From assembly GCF_000238355.1 (NCBI RefSeq), contig NZ_AHCA01000011.1, positions 98,543-162,542 on the forward strand: DNA of 64,000 nucleotides. The letters run 5' to 3'. The notes beneath the pieces were generated by a model. The model was given only the letters and a program-made list of their open reading frames with translations, was not told where the DNA came from and ran no database searches. A program made the position numbers and the translations under genes. Every line of letters starts with the position of its first letter. Positions within the stretch are counted from its first letter, which is position 1. This DNA is from Pseudoalteromonas haloplanktis ATCC 14393 (GTDB taxonomy: Bacteria; Pseudomonadota; Gammaproteobacteria; Enterobacterales; Alteromonadaceae). This document shows positions 53,443-62,362 of this stretch, piece by piece.

Positions 53443-54105
53443 TTAAACTTGCCAATCGATCGCGGTTTTACCTTGCTGGGTTAATAACTGATTGGTTGTA
53501 GAAAAATGCTGACAACCAAAAAAGCCACGATGGGCAGACAACGGCGAAGGATGTGGGCCATTTAAAACATGATGACGGTTGCTATCAATGCCCTTCCCTT
53601 TTTTTTGCGCATGAGCACCCCATAAAATAAACACCACACCCTCGCAGTGTTGGTTAATATGGGCAATCACTTGATCAGTAAACTGCTCCCACCCCAAATG
53701 CTTATGCGAATGAGCTTGGCCTTGTTCAACCGTTAATACGGTATTGAGTAAAAACACCCCCTGCTCTGCCCAACGTTGTAAATAACCATGTGTTGGAATG
53801 CTGAAACCTAGAATATCAGCCGCCAGCTCTTTATAAATATTTTTTAATGACGGCGGCAGTTTACTGACTTCAGGCAACACAGAGAAACACAAACCATGCG
53901 CTTGCCCTTCGCCGTGATATGGATCTTGTCCTAAGATCACGACTTTTATTTCACTCAGCGGTGTTGCATCAAAAGCGCTAAATACCTGTGATTGAGGCGG
54001 ATATACCGCGATGCCTTCGCTGCGCTTTTGTGCTACCGTATCAAGCGTCTGTTGCATATAAGGTTTTGCACATTCGGTTGTTAAAAAGTCTTGCCAATCA
54101 CTCAT
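53443..54105 (-). CDS. ung: Uracil-DNA glycosylase
   Basis: 220 residues. Family 1 motifs are present: G-Q-D-P-Y-H-G near 59-65 with catalytic Asp61, and H-P-S-P-L-S-A-H-R-G-F-F near 185 with the catalytic His. It removes uracil from DNA. The ATG overlaps the stop of btuF by one base, making ung the last gene of the cobalamin operon unless it has a promoter inside btuF. Confidence 0.97.
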   Translation of the reverse strand: MSDWQDFLTTECAKPYMQQTLDTVAQKRSEGIAVYPPQSQVFSAFDATPLSEIKVVILGQDPYHGEGQAHGLCFSVLPEVSKLPPSLKNIYKELAADILGFSIPTHGYLQRWAEQGVFLLNTVLTVEQGQAHSHKHLGWEQFTDQVIAHINQHCEGVVFILWGAHAQKKGKGIDSNRHHVLNGPHPSPLSAHRGFFGCQHFSTTNQLLTQQGKTAIDWQV

Positions 54106-54953
54106 TATGGCTCCTTAATTATTGCGCGTGAATCATCTATTTTAATACACATATCATCAAGGCCATCAATCATCCGTGTTGTAAAACGGTGTAATAAATC
54201 AGCATTTACACTAATAAACTGCTTATACTTCACTGCGGGCACCTCAGGCCATTGCGACCAATCAATCACAGCTTGTTGCTGCTGTGACTTTTCGTCGGGT
54301 AATATAATCACTTCAGGCTTTGCCACCACAACATTTTCAATGCTGATCTGCGGGTAGTCAGTACGGCTGTTTGCAAATACATTGCGCCCTTGGCAAATAT
54401 CGATTAGCTGATTGATCCAAGTATTTTTACCCACCGTCATCATTGGCTCAGGCCATAATTGATAAAATACTGCTACCTCTGTTTTATGTTGGTATTCAGC
54501 TCTGATAGCAGCAATTTTATCTGCAAATTCAATTGCAGCTTGCTCGGCAGCTTGCTCTCTCCCAGTCAGCATTCCTAAGCGGCGCAACTCATTTGGCACT
54601 TTATCGACTTCGCTGGCATCGCTGTAAGCAACGTCAATTCCAAAGCGCTCAATACGCGCTAAGTCTTCTGCTTTACTGCCTGTTTTCCAAGCTAAGACTA
54701 AATCGGGCTTAAGCGCTAATAGCTTTTCTAGCTGAATCCCTTGATGGCCACCAATGCGGGGGATATCGTTAGCTGCTGCTGGAAAGTCTGCATATTCAAC
54801 TGTGCCAACTATTTGCTCGCCCGCACCTATGGTATAGAGGTTTTCAACAATATGGGGAGCAAGCGCGATAATTCTTAACTGCTGTTTGCTCGTAGCTGCA
54901 ATAACGCTAAAGCTGTGTAAGATAACTAATAAAAAAAAGGCTAACCTAACCAT
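54105..54953 (-). CDS. btuF: Cobalamin periplasmic-binding protein BtuF
   Basis: 282 residues with a signal peptide (about 1-19). It has the class III solute-binding pattern: I-I-A-L-A-P-H-I-V-E-N-L-Y near 28, a central helix, and T-W-I-N-Q-L-I-D near 180. Cluster context with btuC, btuD and cob genes makes cobalamin the likely ligand rather than a siderophore. It overlaps btuR by one base and ung by one base. Confidence 0.92.
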   Translation of the reverse strand: MVRLAFFLLVILHSFSVIAATSKQQLRIIALAPHIVENLYTIGAGEQIVGTVEYADFPAAANDIPRIGGHQGIQLEKLLALKPDLVLAWKTGSKAEDLARIERFGIDVAYSDASEVDKVPNELRRLGMLTGREQAAEQAAIEFADKIAAIRAEYQHKTEVAVFYQLWPEPMMTVGKNTWINQLIDICQGRNVFANSRTDYPQISIENVVVAKPEVIILPDEKSQQQQAVIDWSQWPEVPAVKYKQFISVNADLLHRFTTRMIDGLDDMCIKIDDSRAIIKEP

Positions 54954-55552
54954 TAGTAATCAAAGCCTATTTGCGCTTTAACGCCTGCGTCAAACGCATG
55001 CTTAACATTGCGTACTTCACTGACGGTATCGGCTAAATCAGTTAACTTACGATGCGCGCCACGACCTGTCACAATCACAGACTGCATTGGCGGACGATTA
55101 GCTATCACTTCAAGCGCTTCATCTAAATCAATATAGCCATAGGTGATCATATAGGTGATCTCATCAAGTAATACTAAGTTTATTGATTCATCAGCCAGCA
55201 TACGTTTAGCTTCTTGCCACGTTGCTTGCGCCGCTGCGGTATCTGACTCTTTATTTTGCGTCTCCCAAGTAAATCCGGTATTCATAATAGCAAACTCAAC
55301 CCCTGCACCTTGCAGTAAGTTGCGCTCGCCACAAGGCCAAGTGCCTTTTATAAACTGACATACAGCGGCTTTCATACCATGACCGACACAACGCGTTACT
55401 GTGCCAAACCCTGAGGTGGATTTTCCTTTACCGTTACCGGTGATCACCTGAAAAACGCCTTGCTCTGTCTGCGCTGCAGCAATGCGTTCATCTACCTTAT
55501 CTTTTACTTTTTGTTGGCGTTGCTGGTGTTTATCGTTACTTGTGTCGCTCAT
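54953..55552 (-). CDS. btuR: Corrinoid adenosyltransferase (CobA/BtuR type)
   Basis: 199 residues. P-loop-like G-N-G-K-G-K-S-T-S near 40, C-Q-F-I-K-G near 65 and L-L-D-E-I-T-Y near 124 match the CobA/CobO/BtuR family, which attaches the adenosyl group to cob(I)alamin or cobinamide. It overlaps cobQ (4 nt) and btuF (1 nt). Confidence 0.95.
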   Translation of the reverse strand: MSDTSNDKHQQRQQKVKDKVDERIAAAQTEQGVFQVITGNGKGKSTSGFGTVTRCVGHGMKAAVCQFIKGTWPCGERNLLQGAGVEFAIMNTGFTWETQNKESDTAAAQATWQEAKRMLADESINLVLLDEITYMITYGYIDLDEALEVIANRPPMQSVIVTGRGAHRKLTDLADTVSEVRNVKHAFDAGVKAQIGFDY

Positions 55553-57039
55553 AGATTACTTCCTTCCCAATCTTGGTAAATTTCTGTGATTTTTTCTAAA
55601 TCTAAATATTTTTTACACATATTTGCTAAGCGTGTTAGTTGCTGCTCGCGATGTGTATCGATGTCTATTAATTGCGTAATACCACTATTGGGTAATACCC
55701 AATCAAGTATTAATTGCGTGGCTTCGCGGTTATCAAACAAGCCGTGTAAGTAAGTACCTGCTATACAATTATCGACTGATATAAAACCGTCTTGCACAAC
55801 ATTATGTGGATGCTGCGTAAATTTTAAAAAAGGCTTATCGAGTGCCGGGCCTTGACTACTACCAGCATGAATTTCATAGCCTGTCACTTTAGCCTGCTGT
55901 CCTTGTAAAATGATCATCCCTTGTGCTTGGGTAAGTACTTTTTGCTGCCCAAGATGAGTCACAAAATCTGCAAAGCCTAAACCTTTACAATGAGTTTGCT
56001 TGGATTCAACTTCGTCAGGATCAAAAATATCAGAGCCCAACATTTGCAAACCGCCGCAAATACCGAGCAATTTACCACCGTAGCGTAAATGGCGCTTAAT
56101 TTGCTCCCCCCAGCCTTCATTTTTTAAAAAGGCCAAATCGCTGATCACATTTTTACTGCCCGGAATAATAATCAGATCAACATTCGGGATTGCTTGGGTA
56201 TGGCGAACATAGTCAATATCAATCTGCGGATTTAATCGCAGCGCATCAAAATCAGTATGATTACTAATATGTGGTAGCAGCAGTACTGCTATTTTTACTT
56301 TAGCTTGGGTTACTTGGTTATCAATCGCAACCGCATCTTCGGCATCTAAGGCAAGATCATGTAAATATGGTAATACACCTAACACAGGCTTCCCTGTGTA
56401 TTCTTCAAGCCAATCGAGGCCACTTTGTAGTAATGCAATATCACCGCGAAAACGATTAATTACAAATCCCTTTACTCTCGCTTGTTCAGACTCGCTTAAC
56501 AGTGCCAAAGTACCAACTAAGTGCGCAAATACGCCGCCCTTGTCGATATCAGCAATGATGATAACAGGGCAATCAACCGCTTCGGCGTATCCCATATTAG
56601 CAATATCACCAGCACGTAGATTGATTTCAGCAGGGCTACCCGCCCCTTCAACCACTAGCAGCTCAAACTCTTCGCTTAAGCGTTGTTGCGAGGTGAGCAC
56701 CGCATCCATCGCGACTTTTTTATAATCGTGGTACGCCTGTGCTTCCATATTGCTAATCGCTTTGCCGTGAATGATCACTTGTGCGCCAGTATCACTGTTT
56801 GGTTTGAGTAAAATAGGGTTAAAATCAACTCGTGGCGCAACTTTAGCGGCAATAGCTTGTAATGCCTGCGCACGACCTATCTCACCGCCATCTTCGGTTA
56901 CCGCGCTATTTAAAGCCATATTTTGCGGTTTGAATGGCGCAACTTTAATGCCTTGCTCGACAAATACCCGACACAGTGCCGCCACTAAGGTACTTTTACC
57001 GGCGTCTGATGTTGTGCCCTGCACCATCAATGTTTTCAT
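55549..57039 (-). CDS. cobQ: Cobyric acid synthase (CbiP/CobQ)
   Basis: 496 residues. The N-terminal dethiobiotin-synthase-like ATPase has G-T-T-S-D-A-G-K-S near 8-16; the C-terminal glutaminase-like domain has Cys in L-L-G-I-C-G-G-L-Q near 330 and His in G-T-Y-L-H-G near 434. It amidates adenosylcobyrinic acid diamide to cobyric acid with glutamine. In a cluster that otherwise looks like salvage, this is the one earlier-pathway step, and no CbiB gene is nearby. Confidence 0.95.
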   Translation of the reverse strand: MKTLMVQGTTSDAGKSTLVAALCRVFVEQGIKVAPFKPQNMALNSAVTEDGGEIGRAQALQAIAAKVAPRVDFNPILLKPNSDTGAQVIIHGKAISNMEAQAYHDYKKVAMDAVLTSQQRLSEEFELLVVEGAGSPAEINLRAGDIANMGYAEAVDCPVIIIADIDKGGVFAHLVGTLALLSESEQARVKGFVINRFRGDIALLQSGLDWLEEYTGKPVLGVLPYLHDLALDAEDAVAIDNQVTQAKVKIAVLLLPHISNHTDFDALRLNPQIDIDYVRHTQAIPNVDLIIIPGSKNVISDLAFLKNEGWGEQIKRHLRYGGKLLGICGGLQMLGSDIFDPDEVESKQTHCKGLGFADFVTHLGQQKVLTQAQGMIILQGQQAKVTGYEIHAGSSQGPALDKPFLKFTQHPHNVVQDGFISVDNCIAGTYLHGLFDNREATQLILDWVLPNSGITQLIDIDTHREQQLTRLANMCKKYLDLEKITEIYQDWEGSNL

Positions 57040-57563
57040 TGTGATTGCCCTTTAAGTGTTAAGGCAAGACCTGCCATTATAAATTCAACACACGCAGCTT
57101 TTACTGCAATCGCTTGGTGCAACCAGCCAGATTCATCCACAAATTGACGACTAAGCTCGCCAAGCGGCACAATGCCATGACCCACTTCATTACTGACAAA
57201 AATGACTTGCCCAGGTAAGTTATCAAGGGTATTTAGCAGTGCCGTTTTTTGTTCACTCCAGCAGCTATTGCTATGACATAAACAGTTACTTAGCCACAAG
57301 GTTAAACAATCAACTAAGATGCAGTTATCTTTGCTGCTATGTGCTTGCAGTGTTGCTGCTAAGGCAATGGGTTCTTCTATTAATTGCCAATCTGTAGGGC
57401 GCTGTTGCTGGTGATGCTTAATACGCGCTTGCATTTCTTTATCATGAGCTTGCCCTGTTGCAAGGTAAATAACAGGCTTATTAGTTTGTTGTGCAAGCTG
57501 CTCTGCAAAACGGCTTTTACCGCTGCGCGCACCGCCTAAAATAAGCGTGTGATTAACGTTCAT
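57036..57563 (-). CDS. cobU: Adenosylcobinamide kinase / guanylyltransferase
   Basis: 175 residues: P-loop G-G-A-R-S-G-K-S near 9-16, I-K-H-H-Q-Q-Q-R-P near 48 (family RHRxxRP-like guanylylation site), and V-S-N-E-V-G-H-G-I-V-P near 125. It phosphorylates and guanylylates adenosylcobinamide. It overlaps both neighbours by 4 nt. Confidence 0.95.
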   Translation of the reverse strand: MNVNHTLILGGARSGKSRFAEQLAQQTNKPVIYLATGQAHDKEMQARIKHHQQQRPTDWQLIEEPIALAATLQAHSSKDNCILVDCLTLWLSNCLCHSNSCWSEQKTALLNTLDNLPGQVIFVSNEVGHGIVPLGELSRQFVDESGWLHQAIAVKAACVEFIMAGLALTLKGQSQ

Positions 57564-58360
57564 AATAGACTCACTAAAGTTAAATAAATTGCAATTTCAC
57601 TTAGCTGTTGTGCCGCACCGAGGCAGTCGCCGGTGTAGCCACCTAACTGGCGTTTGAACCAACTTATTAAAATCAATCTTAAAAGCAATAAAACAGCACT
57701 GATAATTAGCGCTGATTGCCATGAAATAATACCAAGTAAAATTAAACCAGCCAGTAAAGCGGCGGCGGTTAACAGTAAAATAGTTAAACTTGTAACCGAT
57801 AAATGCATCGCCAGCGGTTTTACTTTTGAGGTGGCATCTTCACTGACGTAATCCATGCTCATAATTAGACTCGTTGCCACCATACGGCTTAAACATTGTC
57901 CGAGTAAAATTGCACTCAGCACACTTGATAATGATTCACTAAGAAAGAGTAGGCTCTGAAATTTAATTAGCAGTATGATAAATAATGCCGCCGCCCCGTA
58001 TGTGCCAAGACGGCTGTCTTTCATAATGGCAAGTTTTTGTTCTACCTGCCAACCGCCACCAAAGCCATCCCAAACGTCAGCCCAACCATCTTCGTGAAAA
58101 GCTCCGGTTAACAGCAGCCCTATTGCCATCATTAATAGGATGCTAATTGATGGCGGAAACAGCAGCTGGAAAACACCATAACTAAGCGCTAATAATCCAC
58201 CGAGTAACAAACCAACGAAAGCAAAATAACGACTTGCTTGGTTTAAATGCGCAGTACTAACATCAAAGCGTAATTTAACAGGTATGCGAGTTAAAAAGCT
58301 GATTGCTAATAATAGTAACTGCCATTGCGTAACGTTATTGTACACTGAGTTATTTTGCAT
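57560..58360 (-). CDS. cobS: Cobalamin synthase (adenosylcobinamide-GDP ribazoletransferase)
   Basis: 266 residues, polytopic, with the family motif H-E-D-G-W-A-D-V-W-D-G-F-G-G-G near 85-99 that binds the metal and substrate. It joins adenosylcobinamide-GDP to alpha-ribazole. It overlaps cobU by 4 nt and touches cobT by one base. Confidence 0.95.
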   Translation of the reverse strand: MQNNSVYNNVTQWQLLLLAISFLTRIPVKLRFDVSTAHLNQASRYFAFVGLLLGGLLALSYGVFQLLFPPSISILLMMAIGLLLTGAFHEDGWADVWDGFGGGWQVEQKLAIMKDSRLGTYGAAALFIILLIKFQSLLFLSESLSSVLSAILLGQCLSRMVATSLIMSMDYVSEDATSKVKPLAMHLSVTSLTILLLTAAALLAGLILLGIISWQSALIISAVLLLLRLILISWFKRQLGGYTGDCLGAAQQLSEIAIYLTLVSLL

Positions 58361-59424
58361 TAACTAACAACCTGCTCTACACCAGCATCAGCAAAACTCG
58401 CCATTTGATTATAAAAACCCAGTGCAGCTTGCAGTAACGGGAGACTTAGCGCCGCGCCGGTGCCCTCTCCCAAACGTAAATCGAGTTGTAGCAGTGGCTT
58501 AACATTTAGAGCCTCTAACATAAGCTGATGCCCTTGCTCATTTGAACAATGCGCAAATATTAAATACTCTTTAACTTCGGGGTTAATCGCGATAGCAACC
58601 ATAGCTGCGGCGCTACAAATAAAGCCATCAACAACGACAACCATGCCTTTCTCAGCAGCACTAAGCATTGCACCTGTTATATGCACAATTTCAAACCCGC
58701 CTAACGCAGCAAGTAAAGTCATCGGATCAGCAAGGTGTGATTTATGTAATGCTAGCGCCTGCTCTACTACCGTTATTTTGCGCTTTACAATATCATCGCT
58801 CACCCCAGTGCCTTTACCTACACACTGCTGCGCGGGTAACTTTAGTATTGCCGCCATAATTGCTGCAGCACTGGTGGTGTTGCCTATACCCATTTCTCCA
58901 AATGCAACAGTATTACAACCGTTAAGATACAGCTGCTGGATAAGTTGCTTAGCATTATTAAAGCCTTGCTGCACTTGTGAGGTGCTCATCGCCATTTCAG
59001 TATTTAATGGCTTGGTGATGCTACCTAAACGACAATTGTGCACACTCGCTGCTGTGACTGGATGCAAAGTGCCACAATCAACTACTTCAAGCTGCCAGCC
59101 AAGCTGTTGGCAAAATACATTGATGGCTGCACCACCGCTGACAAAGTTAGCAACCATTTGAGAGGTAACATCACTGGGTGCTATCGACACGCCTTGCGCT
59201 GCCACACCATGATCCCCTGCAAAAACCAATAAAGTAGGCTTGCTGATACTAGGCGTGAATGCTTTAAACGCGTGTTCCTCAGCCACATTTTGGCTAAACA
59301 CTGTAACCAGTTGCATAGCACATTGCTCAAGCAGTCCAAGTGCGCCTAATGGTTTGGTTTTTTGATTTATTTTATCAGCGATTATATGGCTAAACTGGTT
59401 CGTCATTGTGGGTATATTAAACAT
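58360..59424 (-). CDS. cobT: Nicotinate-nucleotide-dimethylbenzimidazole phosphoribosyltransferase
   Basis: 354 residues. K-T-K-P-L-G-A-L-G-L-L-E near 23, A-G-D-H-G-V-A near 69, F-G-E-M-G-I-G-N-T-T-S near 172 and the catalytic-Glu segment L-R-L-G-E-G-T-G-A-A near 315 match CobT. It makes alpha-ribazole phosphate for the lower ligand. A second Met at residue 7 is a possible alternative start. It is 3 bp after btuC. Confidence 0.95.
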   Translation of the reverse strand: MFNIPTMTNQFSHIIADKINQKTKPLGALGLLEQCAMQLVTVFSQNVAEEHAFKAFTPSISKPTLLVFAGDHGVAAQGVSIAPSDVTSQMVANFVSGGAAINVFCQQLGWQLEVVDCGTLHPVTAASVHNCRLGSITKPLNTEMAMSTSQVQQGFNNAKQLIQQLYLNGCNTVAFGEMGIGNTTSAAAIMAAILKLPAQQCVGKGTGVSDDIVKRKITVVEQALALHKSHLADPMTLLAALGGFEIVHITGAMLSAAEKGMVVVVDGFICSAAAMVAIAINPEVKEYLIFAHCSNEQGHQLMLEALNVKPLLQLDLRLGEGTGAALSLPLLQAALGFYNQMASFADAGVEQVVS

Positions 59425-59427
59425 CGG

Positions 59428-60423
59428 TTAGCTCTCTCGCTTGCGAAAATAAAGTAACGATAAAAAGAACACACTACCAATTGCAGAGGTGATCACGCCA
59501 ATAGGTAACTCTTGATTGGCAAGTAGAATACGCGACAACACATCAACCCATACCATAAATGTGCCACCAACCAGTGCGGTCATCATTAAGCCACTGGGTG
59601 TGCCTTGGGAAATAAAAAAGCGCACAATATGCGGGATCATCAAACCAACAAAACCTATGCCGCCACACATGGCGACTAATACAGCAGTGATCAAAGAGCT
59701 AAGTATCAACATTAATAGTCGAAAACGTTGCACCGGGATACCTAGCGTTACAGCACTTTCATCACCTAATAACATTGCATTGAGCTGACGGCGAAAACCT
59801 ATCATTATCGCTGTACAACTTAAAATAACTAAAGCAGGTAACCAGAGTGTTTCCCAATGAGCACGAGCAAAGCTGCCTAACGTCCAAAATAAAATAGCGG
59901 TGATCGCCTGTGGATCGCTAAAGTACAACAATAAACTAGTAAATGCGCTAAATAAAAATGAGAGCGCCACCCCTGCTAATAACATGGTTTCAACTTGCCC
60001 ACGACCTGCCCGCCCAGCAATAAAAACCAGTAATAACATCGTAACCAAACTGCCAACAAACGCTGCCGCAGACATGCTGATTCCAGCACTTACACCAGTG
60101 ATGGTAATAAAGCACACCACGCCAAATGACGCGCCCGATGAAATACCAAATAAATAAGGATCGGCCAACGGGTTACGCGTCACTGTTTGTAAAATTAACC
60201 CAGCAATCGCTAAACCAGAACCTGCTAAAAAAGCCAATAAGGTACGCGGCATCCGTAATTGCCAGATGATTCTTTCAATAAAGGAGTCATGCCCTTGCCC
60301 TATAAGACTATGGTACACATCAATGAACTTACTGGGGGCAGCACCAAAGCTCAATGCAATAAAAATACTGACAACTGCCAATATTAATGCAGTGACAACA
60401 GCTAGAGAGTGATTATTTGCCAT
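59428..60423 (-). CDS. btuC: FecCD-type ABC permease, BtuC
   Basis: 331 residues with about ten helices and family motifs R-M-P-R-T-L-L-A-F-L-A-G near 57, G-L-I-L-Q-T-V-T-R-N-P-L-A-D-P near 75 and G-F-V-G-L-M-I-P-H near 260. Cluster context assigns cobalamin. It overlaps btuD by 11 nt, so the two subunits are translationally coupled. Confidence 0.93.
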   Translation of the reverse strand: MANNHSLAVVTALILAVVSIFIALSFGAAPSKFIDVYHSLIGQGHDSFIERIIWQLRMPRTLLAFLAGSGLAIAGLILQTVTRNPLADPYLFGISSGASFGVVCFITITGVSAGISMSAAAFVGSLVTMLLLVFIAGRAGRGQVETMLLAGVALSFLFSAFTSLLLYFSDPQAITAILFWTLGSFARAHWETLWLPALVILSCTAIMIGFRRQLNAMLLGDESAVTLGIPVQRFRLLMLILSSLITAVLVAMCGGIGFVGLMIPHIVRFFISQGTPSGLMMTALVGGTFMVWVDVLSRILLANQELPIGVITSAIGSVFFLSLLYFRKRES

Positions 60424-61246
60424 TAGTCACTCCCGTCTGATAACCATAAAAGTAGGTAATATGCGGAATCACCTTGTCTAATTGCTCGCTTTGAGGATGC
60501 AGGGATACCTCAGCGCACACGCCAAATACATCGCTGAGCATTTTTTCAGTGATCACTTGCTCTGGTGTGCCTGATGCAACTAATCGGCCTTTTTTGAGAA
60601 CCAACAATTCATCACACATACTCGCAGCGAGATTCAGGTCATGAAACGATGCTAAAACGGTCACATTAAGCGACTTAGCCAATTCCATTAGTTGAATTTG
60701 ATATTTAATATCTAAATGACTAGTAGGCTCATCCATAATGAGTAATTTGGGGCCTTGTACAATAGAGCGCGCAATTAATGCCCGTTGCTTTTCGCCACCC
60801 GAAAGAGAATCAAACGATTGCTGACAATGATGGCTCAAGCCAACTTGTTCAATCGCCTGTAAAATTAGTTCTTTATCCGTTGTTGTGGTAGAACTAAATA
60901 AGCTTTTGTGGGGGGTAAGCCCAAGGCTTACAACATCATAAAGAGATAAGTTAAATTGCGAAGGTGTTTCCTGCAGTACAACGGCTACCTGTTTAGCATA
61001 CTCATCCGCACTTAACTGCCAGATGTTCTGTCCGGCAAAGGCAACCTCGCCACTGCCTGGCTTGCTATAACGGTATAAACAACGCAGTAAGCTTGATTTA
61101 CCTGCACCATTGGGGCCTAACAAACCGATGAACTGCCCTGCTTTTATCGAAAAATCGATACTTTGCAAAATAGTAGTACTGGCTACAGACCAAGATAAGT
61201 TGGTAACTTTAAGTAAAGGAGGTGGCGCTGCGTCAGGTGTATGCAA
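60413..61246 (-). CDS. btuD: ABC transporter ATP-binding protein, BtuD
   Basis: 277 residues. Walker A G-P-N-G-A-G-K-S near 43-50, signature L-S-G-G-E-K-Q-R near 143, Walker B L-L-I-M-D-E-P near 166 and the switch His in A-S-F-H-D-L-N near 198. It powers the BtuC channel. First gene after the cobalamin riboswitch; the leader between them is about 100 bp. Confidence 0.93.
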   Translation of the reverse strand: MHTPDAAPPPLLKVTNLSWSVASTTILQSIDFSIKAGQFIGLLGPNGAGKSSLLRCLYRYSKPGSGEVAFAGQNIWQLSADEYAKQVAVVLQETPSQFNLSLYDVVSLGLTPHKSLFSSTTTTDKELILQAIEQVGLSHHCQQSFDSLSGGEKQRALIARSIVQGPKLLIMDEPTSHLDIKYQIQLMELAKSLNVTVLASFHDLNLAASMCDELLVLKKGRLVASGTPEQVITEKMLSDVFGVCAEVSLHPQSEQLDKVIPHITYFYGYQTGVTNGK

Positions 61247-61345
61247 TGTGTTGTTCTCTCTGGCGATAGCAAACCCACAGCACTACAACCCATAACATTT
61301 ATGGTGAAAATAGAAGAGTTAACCCGCTCGTTGATTCAAATTAAC

Positions 61346-61424
61346 GTATTTTGTATCTGACTTATCACCCAGGTGACTTACAGTTGCGGGTACAGTTGAG
61401 GACTTTCACCCCATTCCAAAATAC
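61346..61424 (-). ncRNA. Cobalamin riboswitch
   Basis: On the minus strand the conserved core is readable: GGAATGGGGTGAAAGTCC, then C-A-A-C-T-G-T, CCCGCAACTGTAA (the B12 box region), and A-A-G-T-C-A-G-A-T-A-C. Closing arms GTATTTTG and CAAAATAC form P1. It lies 100 bp upstream of btuD and downstream of the CobC-like gene, so it should repress the btuD-to-ung run when adenosylcobalamin is abundant. The outer boundaries (including any expression platform toward btuD) are approximate. Confidence 0.93.
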
Positions 61425-61494
61425 ATAAGGCTCTATTATGGGCAGGTGAATAAATATTTCAATGAATATCTTTCTAGACGGCTAGTAATCGTAT

Positions 61495-62109
61495 TTAAAA
61501 AATAATTCTAGGCCATGCATGACCACTTTCATCAATAAAAACCTCAATGCACACATGCTTACCATAGCCGATGGAGAAAATATTTTGTTGCTGAGATTGT
61601 TTAGGTAACTGGCAAATTATCGCGAGCAGCTGTTTGATCACTCCTGCATGAGTGATCACCAACTGCGCTTGAGTGTTGGTTTTTGCAATATCAATTAGTA
61701 GAGTGTGCCACCATGTCGCAATCCGTTCATAAAATTCAGCCATGCGCTCGCCACCGGGCGGAGTAACATGCCATGGTTCTTGCCAAAAATCACCAATACT
61801 CGGACTATGTGTTTGTTGCCATAAAAATTCATATTTACAACCATCCCACTCGCCAAAGTTATACTCTCGGATTTGATCCGTTAACACTAGGGGGATTTGT
61901 TGGCGATTAGCAAGCTCAGTTGCAAATACGCTGCAACGTATTAGCGTAGAACTAATAATGCGTTCTATACCCGTAATTCCGGCAACGGCAGAGTTTAACT
62001 GTTCGACACCATTTTTGCTTAATGCAAAATCGGTATGTCCGGCCAAAACACCTTGCTCAACAAGTTCTCCATGACGTAATAAATAAACACGACTAGAAAA
62101 TGGTGTCAT
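61495..62109 (-). CDS. CobC-like histidine phosphatase (probable alpha-ribazole phosphatase)
   Basis: 204 residues with the histidine phosphatase motif L-L-R-H-G-E near 10-15, the second Arg in S-S-T-L-I-R-C near 53-59, and the catalytic His in V-I-T-H-A-G-V near 150. Neighbouring cob genes suggest dephosphorylation of alpha-ribazole phosphate or cobalamin phosphate. It lies upstream of the riboswitch and has its own promoter, so it may not be B12-controlled. Confidence 0.82.
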   Translation of the reverse strand: MTPFSSRVYLLRHGELVEQGVLAGHTDFALSKNGVEQLNSAVAGITGIERIISSTLIRCSVFATELANRQQIPLVLTDQIREYNFGEWDGCKYEFLWQQTHSPSIGDFWQEPWHVTPPGGERMAEFYERIATWWHTLLIDIAKTNTQAQLVITHAGVIKQLLAIICQLPKQSQQQNIFSIGYGKHVCIEVFIDESGHAWPRIIF

Positions 62110-62155
62110 AACATCCTTAGTAAAAATAATGAATCGAGCTTTGAATTATTAAGTA

Positions 62156-62352
62156 ATACCAATCATATCAAGTTACTGACCATTTATAGCGACAGATAAA
62201 TGGCGTGATAACAAGGCATAAATTTTGACATGTAGTTGTTCTCGGCAATTGCTTCTGCATTGCTCTACCTCCTGCATCCATGCAGTCATTTATACGCAGT
62301 TAGCGCTTTATTTAGCTCGCTAGAATGGTTAAATATTTAAGTTGATTGATAT
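62156..62352. mobile_element. MITE-like element, long form
   Basis: A 197-bp intergenic element with ends ATACCAATCA ... TTGATTGATAT that pair imperfectly. Its left part (AAGTTACTGACCATTTAT) and right part (TTTAGCTCGCTAGAATGG, then TTAAATATTTAAGT) match the 73-bp element at 1115-1187 in reverse; the interior of about 125 bp is unique to this copy. No transposase. It occupies nearly all of the gap between the CobC-like and FKBP genes. Confidence 0.7.
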
Positions 62353-62362
62353 AAAGCACCGC

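Noticed and set aside
58643..59161. 172-residue plus-strand frame within cobT
   Set aside because: Antisense shadow; Cys/Ile-rich composition typical of reversed coding sequence.
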